The notes under the pieces are model-generated. The model was not told the DNA's origin. It did not search any database and worked only from the letters and a program-made list of their open reading frames with translations. Of a stretch of DNA of 64,000 nt, positions 7,063 to 14,251 are shown in pieces. How positions within the stretch are numbered: the stretch's first letter is position 1; the number at the start of each line of letters is the position of its first letter. Both the position numbers and the translations under genes were made by a program. Origin of the DNA: Chromatiaceae bacterium. GTDB taxonomy: Bacteria; Pseudomonadota; Gammaproteobacteria; Chromatiales; Chromatiaceae. Location: NCBI GenBank assembly GCA_024235315.1, contig JACKMP010000005.1, positions 62,001 to 126,000 on the forward strand. Reading direction: 5' to 3'.

Positions 7063-8796
7063 ATGGCCGCGAAGAAGAAAGTAGAGGAAGTTGTTGCTCT
7101 TGTCGGAGAAGAAGAGAATGCACCACGGCCTAGGTTGCATAAACTCATTATCCAAAATTTCAGATCAATTGGGTCTGAGAAGGTGGAAGTAGAGTTGGAT
7201 GATATCGTTGTCCTGGTTGGCCCCAACAATGTTGGCAAAAGCAGTATTCTGAGGGCTTATGAAATTGTAATGTCGCACGGATCAAAAGATGGGAAATTAA
7301 CAATCAATGATTTCCCAAACGGCCAAGTTGACCCTGATAACCTCCCAACGATTGAACTTCATACTATTGTATTTAGCGATGCGCCTGGCGAGAGATGGCT
7401 TGATCCTACTTCCGATGGTGAGTGGTTAATTCGCGAAAAATGGGTGTGGGATAGCCCGAACAAAGATCCAAAACGTCAAGGTTTTGATGTTCAAAAGAAT
7501 GGTTGGGATGATCAGGTGCCATGGGGCGCCCCAAATGTCGCAAATTCACGCCGGCCATTGCCTCACAGAATAGACGCTTTCGCAACACCAGATAAACAAG
7601 CATCTGAAATAACAAAACTGATAACCAGTCTTCTCAGGGAAAAGTTGTCTGATATTAAGTCAGATCCTGAGCAAGAGAAGTCTGACTACGAGCTTGTTTT
7701 AGACAAGATAAAAGATCTCCAAACAAAAGTTGTACAGGCAACTGAAGATGAAATAAAAATAATTGAAAATGAGATTTCAGAATACTTAGGAAAGCTATTT
7801 CCAACGCATAAGATTAAGTTTGATGCCAAGCCTGAAGCTGATTTAGAAGGTTCTTACCAACCATTTAAAACCAATACAGACTTGTTAATGGGGCCTGAGG
7901 ATGGCTATTTTTCCTCAATTGAGCACCAGGGTAGCGGAGCTAGAAGAACTCTATTATGGGCCACGTTAAAATATCTTTCAGAGTCACAAGATAAAAAGGG
8001 TTCTCGCCCACACGTGCTACTACTGGATGAGCCCGAGATTTGCTTGCATCCATCGGCTATTCGAGAAGCAAGATCGGTCCTATATGACCTGCCAGCCAGC
8101 GGAAACTGGCAAGTAATGATTACTTCTCACTCTCCAATATTTATTGATCTATCTAAAGACAATACCACCATCGTTAGGGTGTTTAGAGACAATGATAGTG
8201 AAGTAAAAAGTACCACTCTATATAGACCTGAAAGAGCAAGGCTGGATGACGATGATAAAAAAAATCTTAAGCTGATGAATATATGTGACCCGTATGTTCA
8301 TGAGTTTTTCTTCGGCGGTCGTCAGTTAATAGTTGAAGGCGATACAGAATACACGGCGTTTTCAATGATCAAAGAAATGTTCCCCGAGCAGTATGGGGAT
8401 GTTCAAATAATAAGGGCTCGAGGAAAGGGCATAATTCCCTCTGTTGCCAAAGTATTAAAGCAGTTTTCTAAGTCATTTTTCATCCTCCATGACACCGATG
8501 AAGAGATAACAGCCAAAGGAAATAAAAATCCTGCTTGGGGCATGAATAACACAATAGCCCAGCTACTCGATGAAGACGGAAAGGCAAATCTAGTTGCTTG
8601 TAAAACCTGTTTCGAAACAGCTCTTTTCGGTGAAGAGGTGAAGGACGAGAAGCCATATAATGCATTAACTAGAATACGAAGCAGTGACGATGCAAGAAAT
8701 CGAGTTAAATCGTTACTCGATTACCTTATTGGGGTGGAAGGCGCAGTTCTTCCGGATAACTGTATACACTGGACTAAAATTGAAGAGCTGGCTTAA
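7063..8796 (+). CDS. OLD-family ATPase with Toprim nuclease domain
   Basis: 577 residues. The N-terminal AAA/ABC-type ATPase has Walker A GPNNVGKS (53-60), an insertion rich in Lys/Glu coiled-coil, a signature-like region (SGARRTLLWATL), Walker B LLLDEPE (about 319-325) and an H-loop (ITSHSP). The C-terminal Toprim domain shows LIVEGDTE (about 421-428) and the acidic HDTDEE (about 475-480), the metal ligands. OLD nucleases and their Gabija relative GajA act in phage defence. No UvrD-like partner follows, so this would be a stand-alone OLD. It is the cargo of cassette 1. The low GC content indicates foreign origin. A defence role is inference from family and context. Confidence 0.85.
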   Translation: MAAKKKVEEVVALVGEEENAPRPRLHKLIIQNFRSIGSEKVEVELDDIVVLVGPNNVGKSSILRAYEIVMSHGSKDGKLTINDFPNGQVDPDNLPTIELHTIVFSDAPGERWLDPTSDGEWLIREKWVWDSPNKDPKRQGFDVQKNGWDDQVPWGAPNVANSRRPLPHRIDAFATPDKQASEITKLITSLLREKLSDIKSDPEQEKSDYELVLDKIKDLQTKVVQATEDEIKIIENEISEYLGKLFPTHKIKFDAKPEADLEGSYQPFKTNTDLLMGPEDGYFSSIEHQGSGARRTLLWATLKYLSESQDKKGSRPHVLLLDEPEICLHPSAIREARSVLYDLPASGNWQVMITSHSPIFIDLSKDNTTIVRVFRDNDSEVKSTTLYRPERARLDDDDKKNLKLMNICDPYVHEFFFGGRQLIVEGDTEYTAFSMIKEMFPEQYGDVQIIRARGKGIIPSVAKVLKQFSKSFFILHDTDEEITAKGNKNPAWGMNNTIAQLLDEDGKANLVACKTCFETALFGEEVKDEKPYNALTRIRSSDDARNRVKSLLDYLIGVEGAVLPDNCIHWTKIEELA

Positions 8797-8838
8797 CAAA
8801 GCATTGCAGCGGACAAGCCGCTGAATGCGGCATTAGGA
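8791..8838 (+). other. attC-like recombination site 1
   Basis: R'' GCTTAAC (8791-8797) overlaps the stop of the OLD gene. The stem arms GCATTGCAGCGG (8801-8812) and CCGCTGAATGC (8818-8828) pair with one extra unpaired base, a hallmark of attC sites, around the loop ACAAG. R' is ATTAGGA (8832-8838), one base from the consensus GTTRRRY. Confidence 0.7.
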
Positions 8839-8857
8839 TCGAAAAGGCTTACATCGG

Positions 8858-9694
8858 ATGTCAGAACAGCCATCAACTAGCCCCAAAGAAAAGAAGAAGC
8901 TTCAGTTGTCGGAGGGGGTTCTGTTAGGAACCGTTCCTGTCGTTGTGTATGCGTTTTCGTTCGTTTATGAGATGGGATATCTGTCCTTCTATGGCCTACC
9001 TTCCGCGCTAATATCTATAGATGCCCCAGCGATGATCTCAGCAGCTCTATTCGGAGCACTCTATATCTTTGCCTTGCTGTTCTGGTTATCACTAGCAATC
9101 GATAGTTCAGATAGTGAATACAACATAGTCAAAACCATTGGTTTGTTAATGCTGTACTTCGGCTTCTTTCCTATCATTTATTTGCTGCTCCGAGGCTCCG
9201 AGTATTTGCCAATCGCCTTCTTTCTCACAGTAGGGGTGATGTTCCTGATAATCGTCTTGAGAGGTGCCGAAAAAAGGTGGGTATGGTTGCAGGGCTTTTC
9301 GGCGAAAGCATATTGCTTTTTTGCCGAGGTTTTCCCATCCGAATCGGTTCACAAGAAGAAAAAAAGCACGTTCGAATTGCTTCAAGATGGCGCGGGAATC
9401 GTCTTTATCGTCTTAATTCCGTTCGTTTTGGCATTTGCTGCAGGAAGGCACAATGCTGAAAATCTAACTACGTATGATGTATTCGAAAACGAAAAATTGG
9501 GCGTACTGGCGGTAGCTCGGATTTACGGAAACATTGTGGTTAGTATTCCCTTTGACAAAGGACAAATGTCGTTCAAAAGAGAATATGCTGTTTTCAAATT
9601 CGATAATCTAAGCGGTGTAGTGTTCTCCTCTGAGAAAATTGGCCCGTTGAAAACTATTCCTAGCCAAAATGGCAATAAAAATCCTAACAAGTAG
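8858..9694 (+). CDS. Polytopic membrane protein of unknown function, cassette 2
   Basis: 278 residues with a lysine-rich N-terminal tail (KEKKKL) and about five predicted membrane segments (approximately residues 20-45, 55-80, 88-108, 115-132, 185-203), then a roughly 75-residue C-terminal soluble domain. No family is recognised. It is separated from the OLD gene by an attC-like site, so it need not act with it. Low GC and a stop codon inside the next attC are typical of cassette genes. A membrane effector role in defence is possible but not shown by the sequence. Confidence 0.7.
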   Translation: MSEQPSTSPKEKKKLQLSEGVLLGTVPVVVYAFSFVYEMGYLSFYGLPSALISIDAPAMISAALFGALYIFALLFWLSLAIDSSDSEYNIVKTIGLLMLYFGFFPIIYLLLRGSEYLPIAFFLTVGVMFLIIVLRGAEKRWVWLQGFSAKAYCFFAEVFPSESVHKKKKSTFELLQDGAGIVFIVLIPFVLAFAAGRHNAENLTTYDVFENEKLGVLAVARIYGNIVVSIPFDKGQMSFKREYAVFKFDNLSGVVFSSEKIGPLKTIPSQNGNKNPNK

Positions 9695-9769
9695 CTCTTG
9701 TCGTTCGTCACTTTGTTCCTCGCAGGGACGCCCGGCTTCGCCGTGCGGCACAAAGCGTGGGCGTTAGCG
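9682..9769 (+). other. attC-like recombination site 2
   Basis: R'' TCCTAAC (9682-9688) spans the last codons of the preceding gene; R' is GTTAGCG (9763-9769). Between them CACTTTG and CACAAAGCGTG can pair, and the inner CCCGGCTTCGCCGTGCGG forms the terminal stem. R'' is the exact complement of the first bases of its own cassette (TTAGGA at 8833). Confidence 0.7.
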
Positions 9770-9785
9770 TCGGGAAGCATATCGT

Positions 9786-10577
9786 ATGGCAATATCTAGT
9801 AGTTTTTGGGAAACGTTCGGTAAAGCCAGTGCTGTTCTTACACTTGCGGCGACTGCCTACGGACTATGGATTGCGATGTTTCCTTCGAAAGAAGACGTTG
9901 TGGCATCCGTGTATTATCAGCGTTACGTAATTTCCCCAGATTTAATAACCGCAATTGATGGCTTAAGGGCTGCATTGTATGAAACTGAAATCACCAAGGC
10001 CCTCGCGACCATACCTGACCTAGATGTACCAGAGGAAAAATTAGAAAAAATTGGCAAAAATATCTACGAAGTCTCGAAATCTAAATGGACACCTAAATTT
10101 CAATACGATATCGAAAAATATCGTTCATTTACTGCTGTGATAATCAAGAATACGGGTGATAAGGCGGCAAAAAATATTCATATCGACACCCCTTTGAATG
10201 GTGTGGTCCTTGTAACCCGTAACGACAATACCCAATCTGTATCGAATTTTAATCAAAGCATTAAAGTTGGTGACCTCAGGGCAAACAACTCAGTCACTCT
10301 ATCGATATGGAGCGAGGAAGGAATGTCAGAGCACTATGAGGAAGACTTTAATTTGACTCATGAAAATGGGCTAGGGTCATTTAATTTTTCTACTCGTGTT
10401 ACAGGTTTCGATAAGTTTCTAGTTAACTACAAATATGGAATCCTGTGGGTACTTCTAATGGGTTTGTGGTTTCTGATATCTGCAGCAACAAGGAAACCAA
10501 ATAACACTTCATCCGCATCACAGGACGTCGTTGAAAGCAAAGACGCTAAAAAAGGGGTTAAGGATGACGCGCAGTAA
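9786..10577 (+). CDS. Membrane-anchored protein with extracytoplasmic middle domain, cassette 3
   Basis: 263 residues. One membrane segment lies near the N-terminus (about residues 12-32, ending FPSKE) and one near the C-terminus (about 218-238, WVLLMGLWFLIS). A 180-residue, mostly beta-rich polar domain lies between them (TAVIIKNTGDKAAKNIHIDTP and following), followed by a charged cytosolic tail. The middle part resembles a CARDB/Ig-like fold by pattern only. No family is recognised. ATG 9786 follows the cassette boundary by 22 bases. Low GC. Confidence 0.65.
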   Translation: MAISSSFWETFGKASAVLTLAATAYGLWIAMFPSKEDVVASVYYQRYVISPDLITAIDGLRAALYETEITKALATIPDLDVPEEKLEKIGKNIYEVSKSKWTPKFQYDIEKYRSFTAVIIKNTGDKAAKNIHIDTPLNGVVLVTRNDNTQSVSNFNQSIKVGDLRANNSVTLSIWSEEGMSEHYEEDFNLTHENGLGSFNFSTRVTGFDKFLVNYKYGILWVLLMGLWFLISAATRKPNNTSSASQDVVESKDAKKGVKDDAQ

Positions 10578-10600
10578 CAATGCGCGCATCTTACCCAAGC

Positions 10601-10662
10601 GTAAGATTTTTTGAAAAGGAGATCGTTATAAATACGGAAGTTGCAATTTTCCCTTATGTGTA
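10601..10662 (+). pseudogene. Truncated copy of the start of the gene at 11424
   Basis: Bases 10601-10655 are nearly identical to 11398-11451: the boundary core GTAAGAT, the ribosome site AAGGAGATCGTT and the first codons (NTEVAIFPYV). In this copy the start codon has become ATA, and similarity stops abruptly before an attC-like site. It is therefore the 5' stump of a duplicated cassette with most of the reading frame deleted. The gap 10578-10772 otherwise holds only degraded attC material. Confidence 0.75.
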
Positions 10663-10732
10663 TGTAACAAGTAAATTCATCCGACCAAAAAACCGCTACG
10701 CGCTTTTTAGTCGGCTGATTTAAGCGTTAGCC
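10661..10732 (+). other. attC-like recombination site (decayed) before brnT
   Basis: Left core TATGTAAC, right core GTTAGCC (10726-10732). The arms AAATTCATCCGACCAAAAA and TTTTTAGTCGGCTGATTT pair over about 17 bases with a bulge and two mismatches, around CCGCTACGCG. Together with GCGTTAGCC this has the typical attC hairpin form. Confidence 0.6.
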
Positions 10733-10772
10733 GTCAAAAGACAATAGGCACACATTGTGCTAGTCTCGGCCC

Positions 10773-11051
10773 ATGAAGCCAATTTCATGGAATGCTGAGA
10801 AAAATGCTCTGCTGAAAGCCGAGCGAGGTGTGTCGTTCGAGGATGTGGTCTTCCACATCATGGCCGGCGATATCCTCGATACCGTCGATCATCCCAATCA
10901 AGAGCGTTATCCCGGGCAGCAGATTCATGTCATTGCCATTGAGGAATACGTCTACCTGGTTCCGTTCGTTGAATCGGAAGAAGAGGTTTTCCTGAAAACG
11001 ATCATTCCCAGCCGCAAGGCAACGAAGAGTTATCTGGGTGAAGAATCATGA
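10773..11051 (+). CDS. brnT: BrnT-family ribonuclease toxin
   Basis: 92 residues. Starts MKPISWNAEKNALLKAERGVSFEDVV, the N-terminal pattern of BrnT (RelE-like fold) toxins, followed by HPNQERYPGQQ and a C-terminal IIPSRKATKSYL. BrnT cleaves RNA and is neutralised by a downstream ribbon-helix-helix antitoxin. The stop overlaps the next start as ATGA, the usual TA arrangement. It is carried by an integron-type cassette starting TTAGCCG at 10727; TA pairs commonly stabilise such arrays. Confidence 0.85.
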   Translation: MKPISWNAEKNALLKAERGVSFEDVVFHIMAGDILDTVDHPNQERYPGQQIHVIAIEEYVYLVPFVESEEEVFLKTIIPSRKATKSYLGEES

Positions 11052-11323
11052 GCAAACTATCGAGTGAAGAGCGCGAGGTTCTTGAGGCGTTTGAGAAGGG
11101 CAAGCTCAAGCGGTCGAAAAAAGCGGCGAATACGCAGAAGCGGCACCAAGAATACGCAGAAGCAATGTTCAAGAAAGATGCGCGTATCAACATCAGGCTG
11201 TCATCGAAAGATTTGCGCGGGTTGCAGAAACGCGCCCTGGCAGAAGGTATCCCTTATCAAACCCTGATTGCCAGCATTCTGCACAAATACGTCGAGGGCC
11301 GGCTGAGTGAGGGCAACGGCTAA
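11048..11323 (+). CDS. brnA: BrnA/CopG-type antitoxin
   Basis: 91 residues, basic N-terminal half (KGKLKRSKKAANTQKRHQ) and a C-terminal ribbon-helix-helix (INIRLSSKDLRGLQKRALAEGIPYQTLIASILHKYV in two helices after the strand; about residues 47-83). It should bind the toxin and repress the operon. Translation is coupled to the toxin by a four-base overlap. Its stop codon lies inside the next attC-like site. Confidence 0.82.
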   Translation: MSKLSSEEREVLEAFEKGKLKRSKKAANTQKRHQEYAEAMFKKDARINIRLSSKDLRGLQKRALAEGIPYQTLIASILHKYVEGRLSEGNG

Positions 11324-11404
11324 AAAGGCGCTCAAGTCGTTCGTCGCTCTGCTCCACACTCGGACCCACGGCTGCGCCGTGGGCTGCTTACCTGGGCGTA
11401 AGAT
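11317..11404 (+). other. attC-like recombination site after the BrnTA cassette
   Basis: R'' CGGCTAA (11317-11323) complements the first bases of its own cassette (TTAGCCG at 10727). The inner stem CCCACGGC/GCCGTGGG is perfect around TGC. R' is GTAAGAT (11398-11404), a drifted core. Confidence 0.65.
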
Positions 11405-11423
11405 TTTTGATAAGGAGATCGTT

Positions 11424-11891
11424 ATGAATACGGAAGTTGCAATTTTCCCCTATGTGGTTCGCTTTGGCATCGCTTATGCGGTGGCGTTGATCATCTTCGC
11501 GATCATCACATCGATTCTTGGCCTCGATGGTGGCGCGGGTTCCTCGATGGGCGCTCTGATCGCGGCTGTCGCCGTTGCAGCATCAAAGTTCGTAAAGGAT
11601 CATGAACGAGTGCCAACGTCAGCTGAAAGAAAAAAGCTCACATGGGCATCGCTTGCGGCGAGTGTCCTGGTATCGGTGGTCTTGATCGGCGCGGTCCTTG
11701 GCGGCACCGGCCAGCTTGGCCAATTGTCCGGTCTATCGAAGGTGTTCTCCAGGTTGAACCTTGGATTGGTATTCGGGGTAATGTTGTTTGTTCTGGCGTT
11801 GTACGCATTGGTCCTTTGGTTTTCGTACAGTGGCTTCGCGAACGTGCAGCACAAGTCGCTGCTCAAGAAGCGAGGGGAAATCCAGGCGTGA
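11424..11891 (+). CDS. Integral membrane protein, ABZJ_00895-like
   Basis: 155 residues with four hydrophobic segments (about 8-32, 40-55, 74-98, 115-140) and the cytosolic linker KFVKDHERVPTSAERKKLTWASL. This loop and the paired-helix layout match the ABZJ_00895 family, often seen in accessory DNA, whose function is unknown. ATG 11424 has a strong AAGGAG seven bases upstream. A 5' stump of a second copy lies at 10601, showing duplication of the cassette. Confidence 0.75.
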   Translation: MNTEVAIFPYVVRFGIAYAVALIIFAIITSILGLDGGAGSSMGALIAAVAVAASKFVKDHERVPTSAERKKLTWASLAASVLVSVVLIGAVLGGTGQLGQLSGLSKVFSRLNLGLVFGVMLFVLALYALVLWFSYSGFANVQHKSLLKKRGEIQA

Positions 11892-11958
11892 TCAACTCGC
11901 TCACATTCGCTCGTCGGGACGCGCAGCACACTGCGCGCCCGTTTCCAAGGTGTTGGAG
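11890..11958 (+). other. attC-like recombination site before the HEPN gene
   Basis: Left core GATCAAC (11890-11896) overlaps the stop codon; right core GTTGGAG (11952-11958). The inner stem pairs GGG-CGCGCAG with CTGCGCG-CCC (11915-11940) around a short loop, with bulged bases. Here R'' does not complement the start of its cassette, so the site is decayed or hybrid. Confidence 0.5.
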
Positions 11959-11965
11959 ATAAGAG

Positions 11966-12508
11966 ATGTCGTTAGCAGGAATCTCGTTTGAGTATGGAAT
12001 CAAAGATGCTGAAGATTTGCTTAGGCATTTCGATGCGATAAATGCCAATCCCCCGCCTGATAATGCAGAGGTACTGAAACGAGCTGGTTTGGTGATGGCT
12101 TTAACCGCTTGGGAAACCTATGTCGAAGATCGCGTTACCGAGGGTTTGGTTAAGAAATTGAGCGTTGTCGCTGGAAGTTACGCTGGAAGGTTCATCGAGA
12201 ATCAGCTCAAGAACGAGTTGAAACGGTTCAATAATCCTGACGCAGATAAGACAAAGCGGCTTTTCTTTGACTATCTGGAAGTTGATGTCACGCAGGGATG
12301 GAATTGGGCTAGTACTGATCAGGTGAGCGCAAAAAAGCTATTGAACGAATGGATTTCAAAGCGGGGAGATGCCGTGCACCGTTCTAAGCCTGTGAACAAT
12401 GGCTCACCACTGCCACATCTGATCAAGAGAGATGAGCTGGCAAAAGCAATTCGTTTCATCAAAGAGCTAGTGAAGGCAACCGAAGCCCATCTCGATAAGA
12501 ATCTTTGA
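11966..12508 (+). CDS. HEPN-domain protein, probable RNase
   Basis: 180 residues, all-helical. It carries the HEPN catalytic motif R-x4-H (RGDAVH, Arg133 and His138) after the helix KKLLNEWIS. The N-terminal half (LVMALTAWETYVEDRV) matches the RiboL-PSP-HEPN/MAE_28990-type proteins. Such domains are metal-independent RNases common in toxin-antitoxin and phage-defence loci. No separate antitoxin (for example an MNT nucleotidyltransferase) is encoded next to it. It is the last gene of the cassette island. The toxin role is inference; the HEPN assignment is firm on the motif. Confidence 0.75.
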   Translation: MSLAGISFEYGIKDAEDLLRHFDAINANPPPDNAEVLKRAGLVMALTAWETYVEDRVTEGLVKKLSVVAGSYAGRFIENQLKNELKRFNNPDADKTKRLFFDYLEVDVTQGWNWASTDQVSAKKLLNEWISKRGDAVHRSKPVNNGSPLPHLIKRDELAKAIRFIKELVKATEAHLDKNL

Positions 12509-12674
12509 CAAACGACAGTGTCGACATGTCTACCCGGTTGGCGAAGTGGCTGAGCGGCTGGGAAATGTCGGCTACAAACCGCCGATCAGTAAGCCATGAA
12601 AAAACGACACTTTACGTTTCATCGGACGCACCCCTCCCACCCGGCAGGCGCCTGACCGGCCGCCATACCGCACA

Positions 12675-13028
12675 ATGCTAAGCCGTATCTCCAAAGCCCT
12701 TACTGCCGCGTCAATACTGTTCTTTCTTGCCCTGGTCATCTTCGCGATACCGTCGTTCTTCGATCCTGAATTCGAGGTGATCAACCGTTCGTCCGAGACT
12801 GTCTCCGTGGTCGCGGCGTGGCGGGGCGGCGAGCGGGACATCGGCGAGATCCTGCCGCAGTCGTCCCATCGCTTCAGTGTCGATGATGAAGCCGCGATGA
12901 CGTTCAAAGTCCGCTTCGCCAGCGGCCGGGAGATCGAGAGCGAGCCGCTGTACTTCACCCGTGGTACGAAGGTCATTGCAACGATCTCGCGTGATGGCGT
13001 GGAAGTGCGGTATGACTTTGACGCCTAG
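12675..13028 (+). CDS. Membrane-anchored small protein, unknown
   Basis: 117 residues. Residues 8-27 form a membrane segment (TAASILFFLALVIFAIPSFF), followed by a beta-rich extracytoplasmic domain of about 85 residues (FEVINRSSETVSVVAAW ... FTRGTKVIATISRDGVEVRYDFD) that looks like a single Ig-like or CARDB-like sandwich. No family assigned. It marks the return to host-like composition on the right side of the cassette island, 54 bases upstream of the cold-shock gene. Confidence 0.65.
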   Translation: MLSRISKALTAASILFFLALVIFAIPSFFDPEFEVINRSSETVSVVAAWRGGERDIGEILPQSSHRFSVDDEAAMTFKVRFASGREIESEPLYFTRGTKVIATISRDGVEVRYDFDA

Positions 13029-13082
13029 CCAGACGGCCAACACACGGCATCGGAAGGGCATCTTCCATCGGGAGTATCGGCC

Positions 13083-13628
13083 TTGAAAGGCACGCTGAGT
13101 CGCTGGAACGATGACAAGGGTTTCGGGTTCATCCACCCGTCCGATGGCGGGCGCGATGTGTTCGTGCACATCTCGGCACTCAGGAATGCGGCCCGACGCC
13201 CGATCGCAGGTGATGTGATCACCTTTGACATTCACCTGGACAACGATGGCAGGCCACGAGCCGTGAATGCCAGTATCGAGGGCGTGGCATCGTCCAAACC
13301 TGCCCGGCACCGGCCGGGCGCCAGGCGTGCCGCGCGAACGGGCGGTGTCTTTGGAAAGATGCTGACGCTGGCGTTGGTGTTGGGGGTGGGAGCCACCGTG
13401 TACAGTTGGTCGAACGGCAAATGGAGCTCGACGCTGGCGCCATTCCGGTCGCAGCCTTTCAAGGCGCCTGCCAGCAGGATCAAAGAAGATTTCCGCTGCA
13501 GTGGAAAGACGCATTGTTCGCAGATGACCTCATGTGAGGAAGCAACGTTCTACCTGCGCAACTGCCCCGGAACCGAGATGGATGGCGATCGTGACGGCAT
13601 CCCCTGCGAGAGGCAGTGGTGCAACTGA
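13083..13628 (+). CDS. Cold-shock domain, membrane segment and excalibur domain fusion
   Basis: 181 residues. Residues 1-66 are a cold-shock nucleic-acid-binding domain with RNP1 KGFGFI and RNP2 VFVHI. A basic linker (KPARHRPGARRAAR) leads to one membrane segment (about 97-112). The C-terminus is an excalibur calcium-binding domain with six cysteines and the loop DGDRDGIPCE. The predicted topology puts nucleic-acid binding in the cytosol and the calcium loop outside. The start is probably TTG 13083 (KGTLSRW aligns with other cold-shock domains); no better ATG exists. Role unknown. Confidence 0.82.
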   Translation: MKGTLSRWNDDKGFGFIHPSDGGRDVFVHISALRNAARRPIAGDVITFDIHLDNDGRPRAVNASIEGVASSKPARHRPGARRAARTGGVFGKMLTLALVLGVGATVYSWSNGKWSSTLAPFRSQPFKAPASRIKEDFRCSGKTHCSQMTSCEEATFYLRNCPGTEMDGDRDGIPCERQWCN

Positions 13629-13649
13629 CAAAGGGTTATGGACAGAACA

Positions 13650-14228
13650 ATGAAACGATGCGACTGGGCAGGATCGAATCCGCTGGACATGGCCTACCAC
13701 GATGAAGAATGGGGCGTACCGGTGCATGACGACCGGCTGCTGTTCGAGATGCTGATCCTCGAGGGCGCCCAGGCCGGGTTGAGCTGGTCGACGATCCTGA
13801 ACAAGCGCGCCGGGTATCGGGCCGCATTCGACAATTTCGAGGCGCGGAAGATCGCGGCTTATCCGGCACGGCGCATCGAGAAACTGCTCGGCAACCCGGG
13901 CATCGTGCGCCACCGACTCAAAATCGCCGCGACGGTTGAAAACGCAAAACGCTTTCTGGCGGTGCAGGACGAATTCGGCAGCTTCGACGCCTTCATCTGG
14001 TCGTTCGTCGGCGGCAAGCCGCTGAACAACAAGCGGGTATCGAGCGCCGACATCCCGACCAGCTCCGACGAATCGGCGGCAATGAGCAAGAGCCTGAAAA
14101 AACGCGGCTTCAAGTTCGTCGGTGCGACCACCTGCTATGCCTATATGCAGGCGGTCGGCATGGTGAACGATCACCTCACCTCGTGCTTCCGGTACAAGGA
14201 AGTGAAGCGACTGCAGAAGACGGCGTGA
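13650..14228 (+). CDS. tag: DNA-3-methyladenine glycosylase I
   Basis: 192 residues. Removes 3-methyladenine from alkylated DNA. Family marks: MKRCDW at the start (zinc Cys4), AYHDEEWGVPVHDD (zinc His and the catalytic Glu region), EGAQAGLSWSTILNKR, and MVNDHLTSC with the last two zinc ligands. ATG 13650 is preferred over ATG 13638 because family members start M-(x)-RC. It is 21 bases after the cold-shock fusion gene and just before a thioesterase. Confidence 0.95.
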   Translation: MKRCDWAGSNPLDMAYHDEEWGVPVHDDRLLFEMLILEGAQAGLSWSTILNKRAGYRAAFDNFEARKIAAYPARRIEKLLGNPGIVRHRLKIAATVENAKRFLAVQDEFGSFDAFIWSFVGGKPLNNKRVSSADIPTSSDESAAMSKSLKKRGFKFVGATTCYAYMQAVGMVNDHLTSCFRYKEVKRLQKTA

Positions 14229-14251
14229 ACCGGCATTGCGAGGAATCCAAC

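Larger units (their letters stand above)
7041..12508 (+). mobile_element. Degenerate integron-type gene cassette array without integrase (CALIN-like)
   Basis: All genes here are on the plus strand, AT-richer than their neighbours, and mostly followed at their stop codon by an attC-like hairpin site. The decisive evidence is the boundary logic. In a cassette the first six bases (TTRRRY) must complement the R'' core of its own attC. Cassette 1 begins G^TTAAGC (7041) and its attC starts GCTTAAC (8791). Cassette 2 begins TTAGGA (8833) and its attC starts TCCTAAC (9682). The BrnTA cassette begins TTAGCCG (10727) and its site starts CGGCTAA (11317). Later sites are decayed, and the right edge after 12508 is unclear; the 166 bases to the next gene hold no recognisable attC. 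No integrase gene is present in the window. Confidence 0.75.

Noticed and set aside
10578..10607. A third attC after the cassette 3 gene
   Set aside because: GTAAC and GCGTAAG cores and a GCGC stem are present, but the site is short and does not complement its cassette start (TTAGCG). Treated as decayed, not listed.
12509..12674. Possible transposase or integrase remnant (frame reading VGEVAERLG)
   Set aside because: Only about 20 residues, too short to assign. The stretch holds a weak inverted repeat and no supportable feature.
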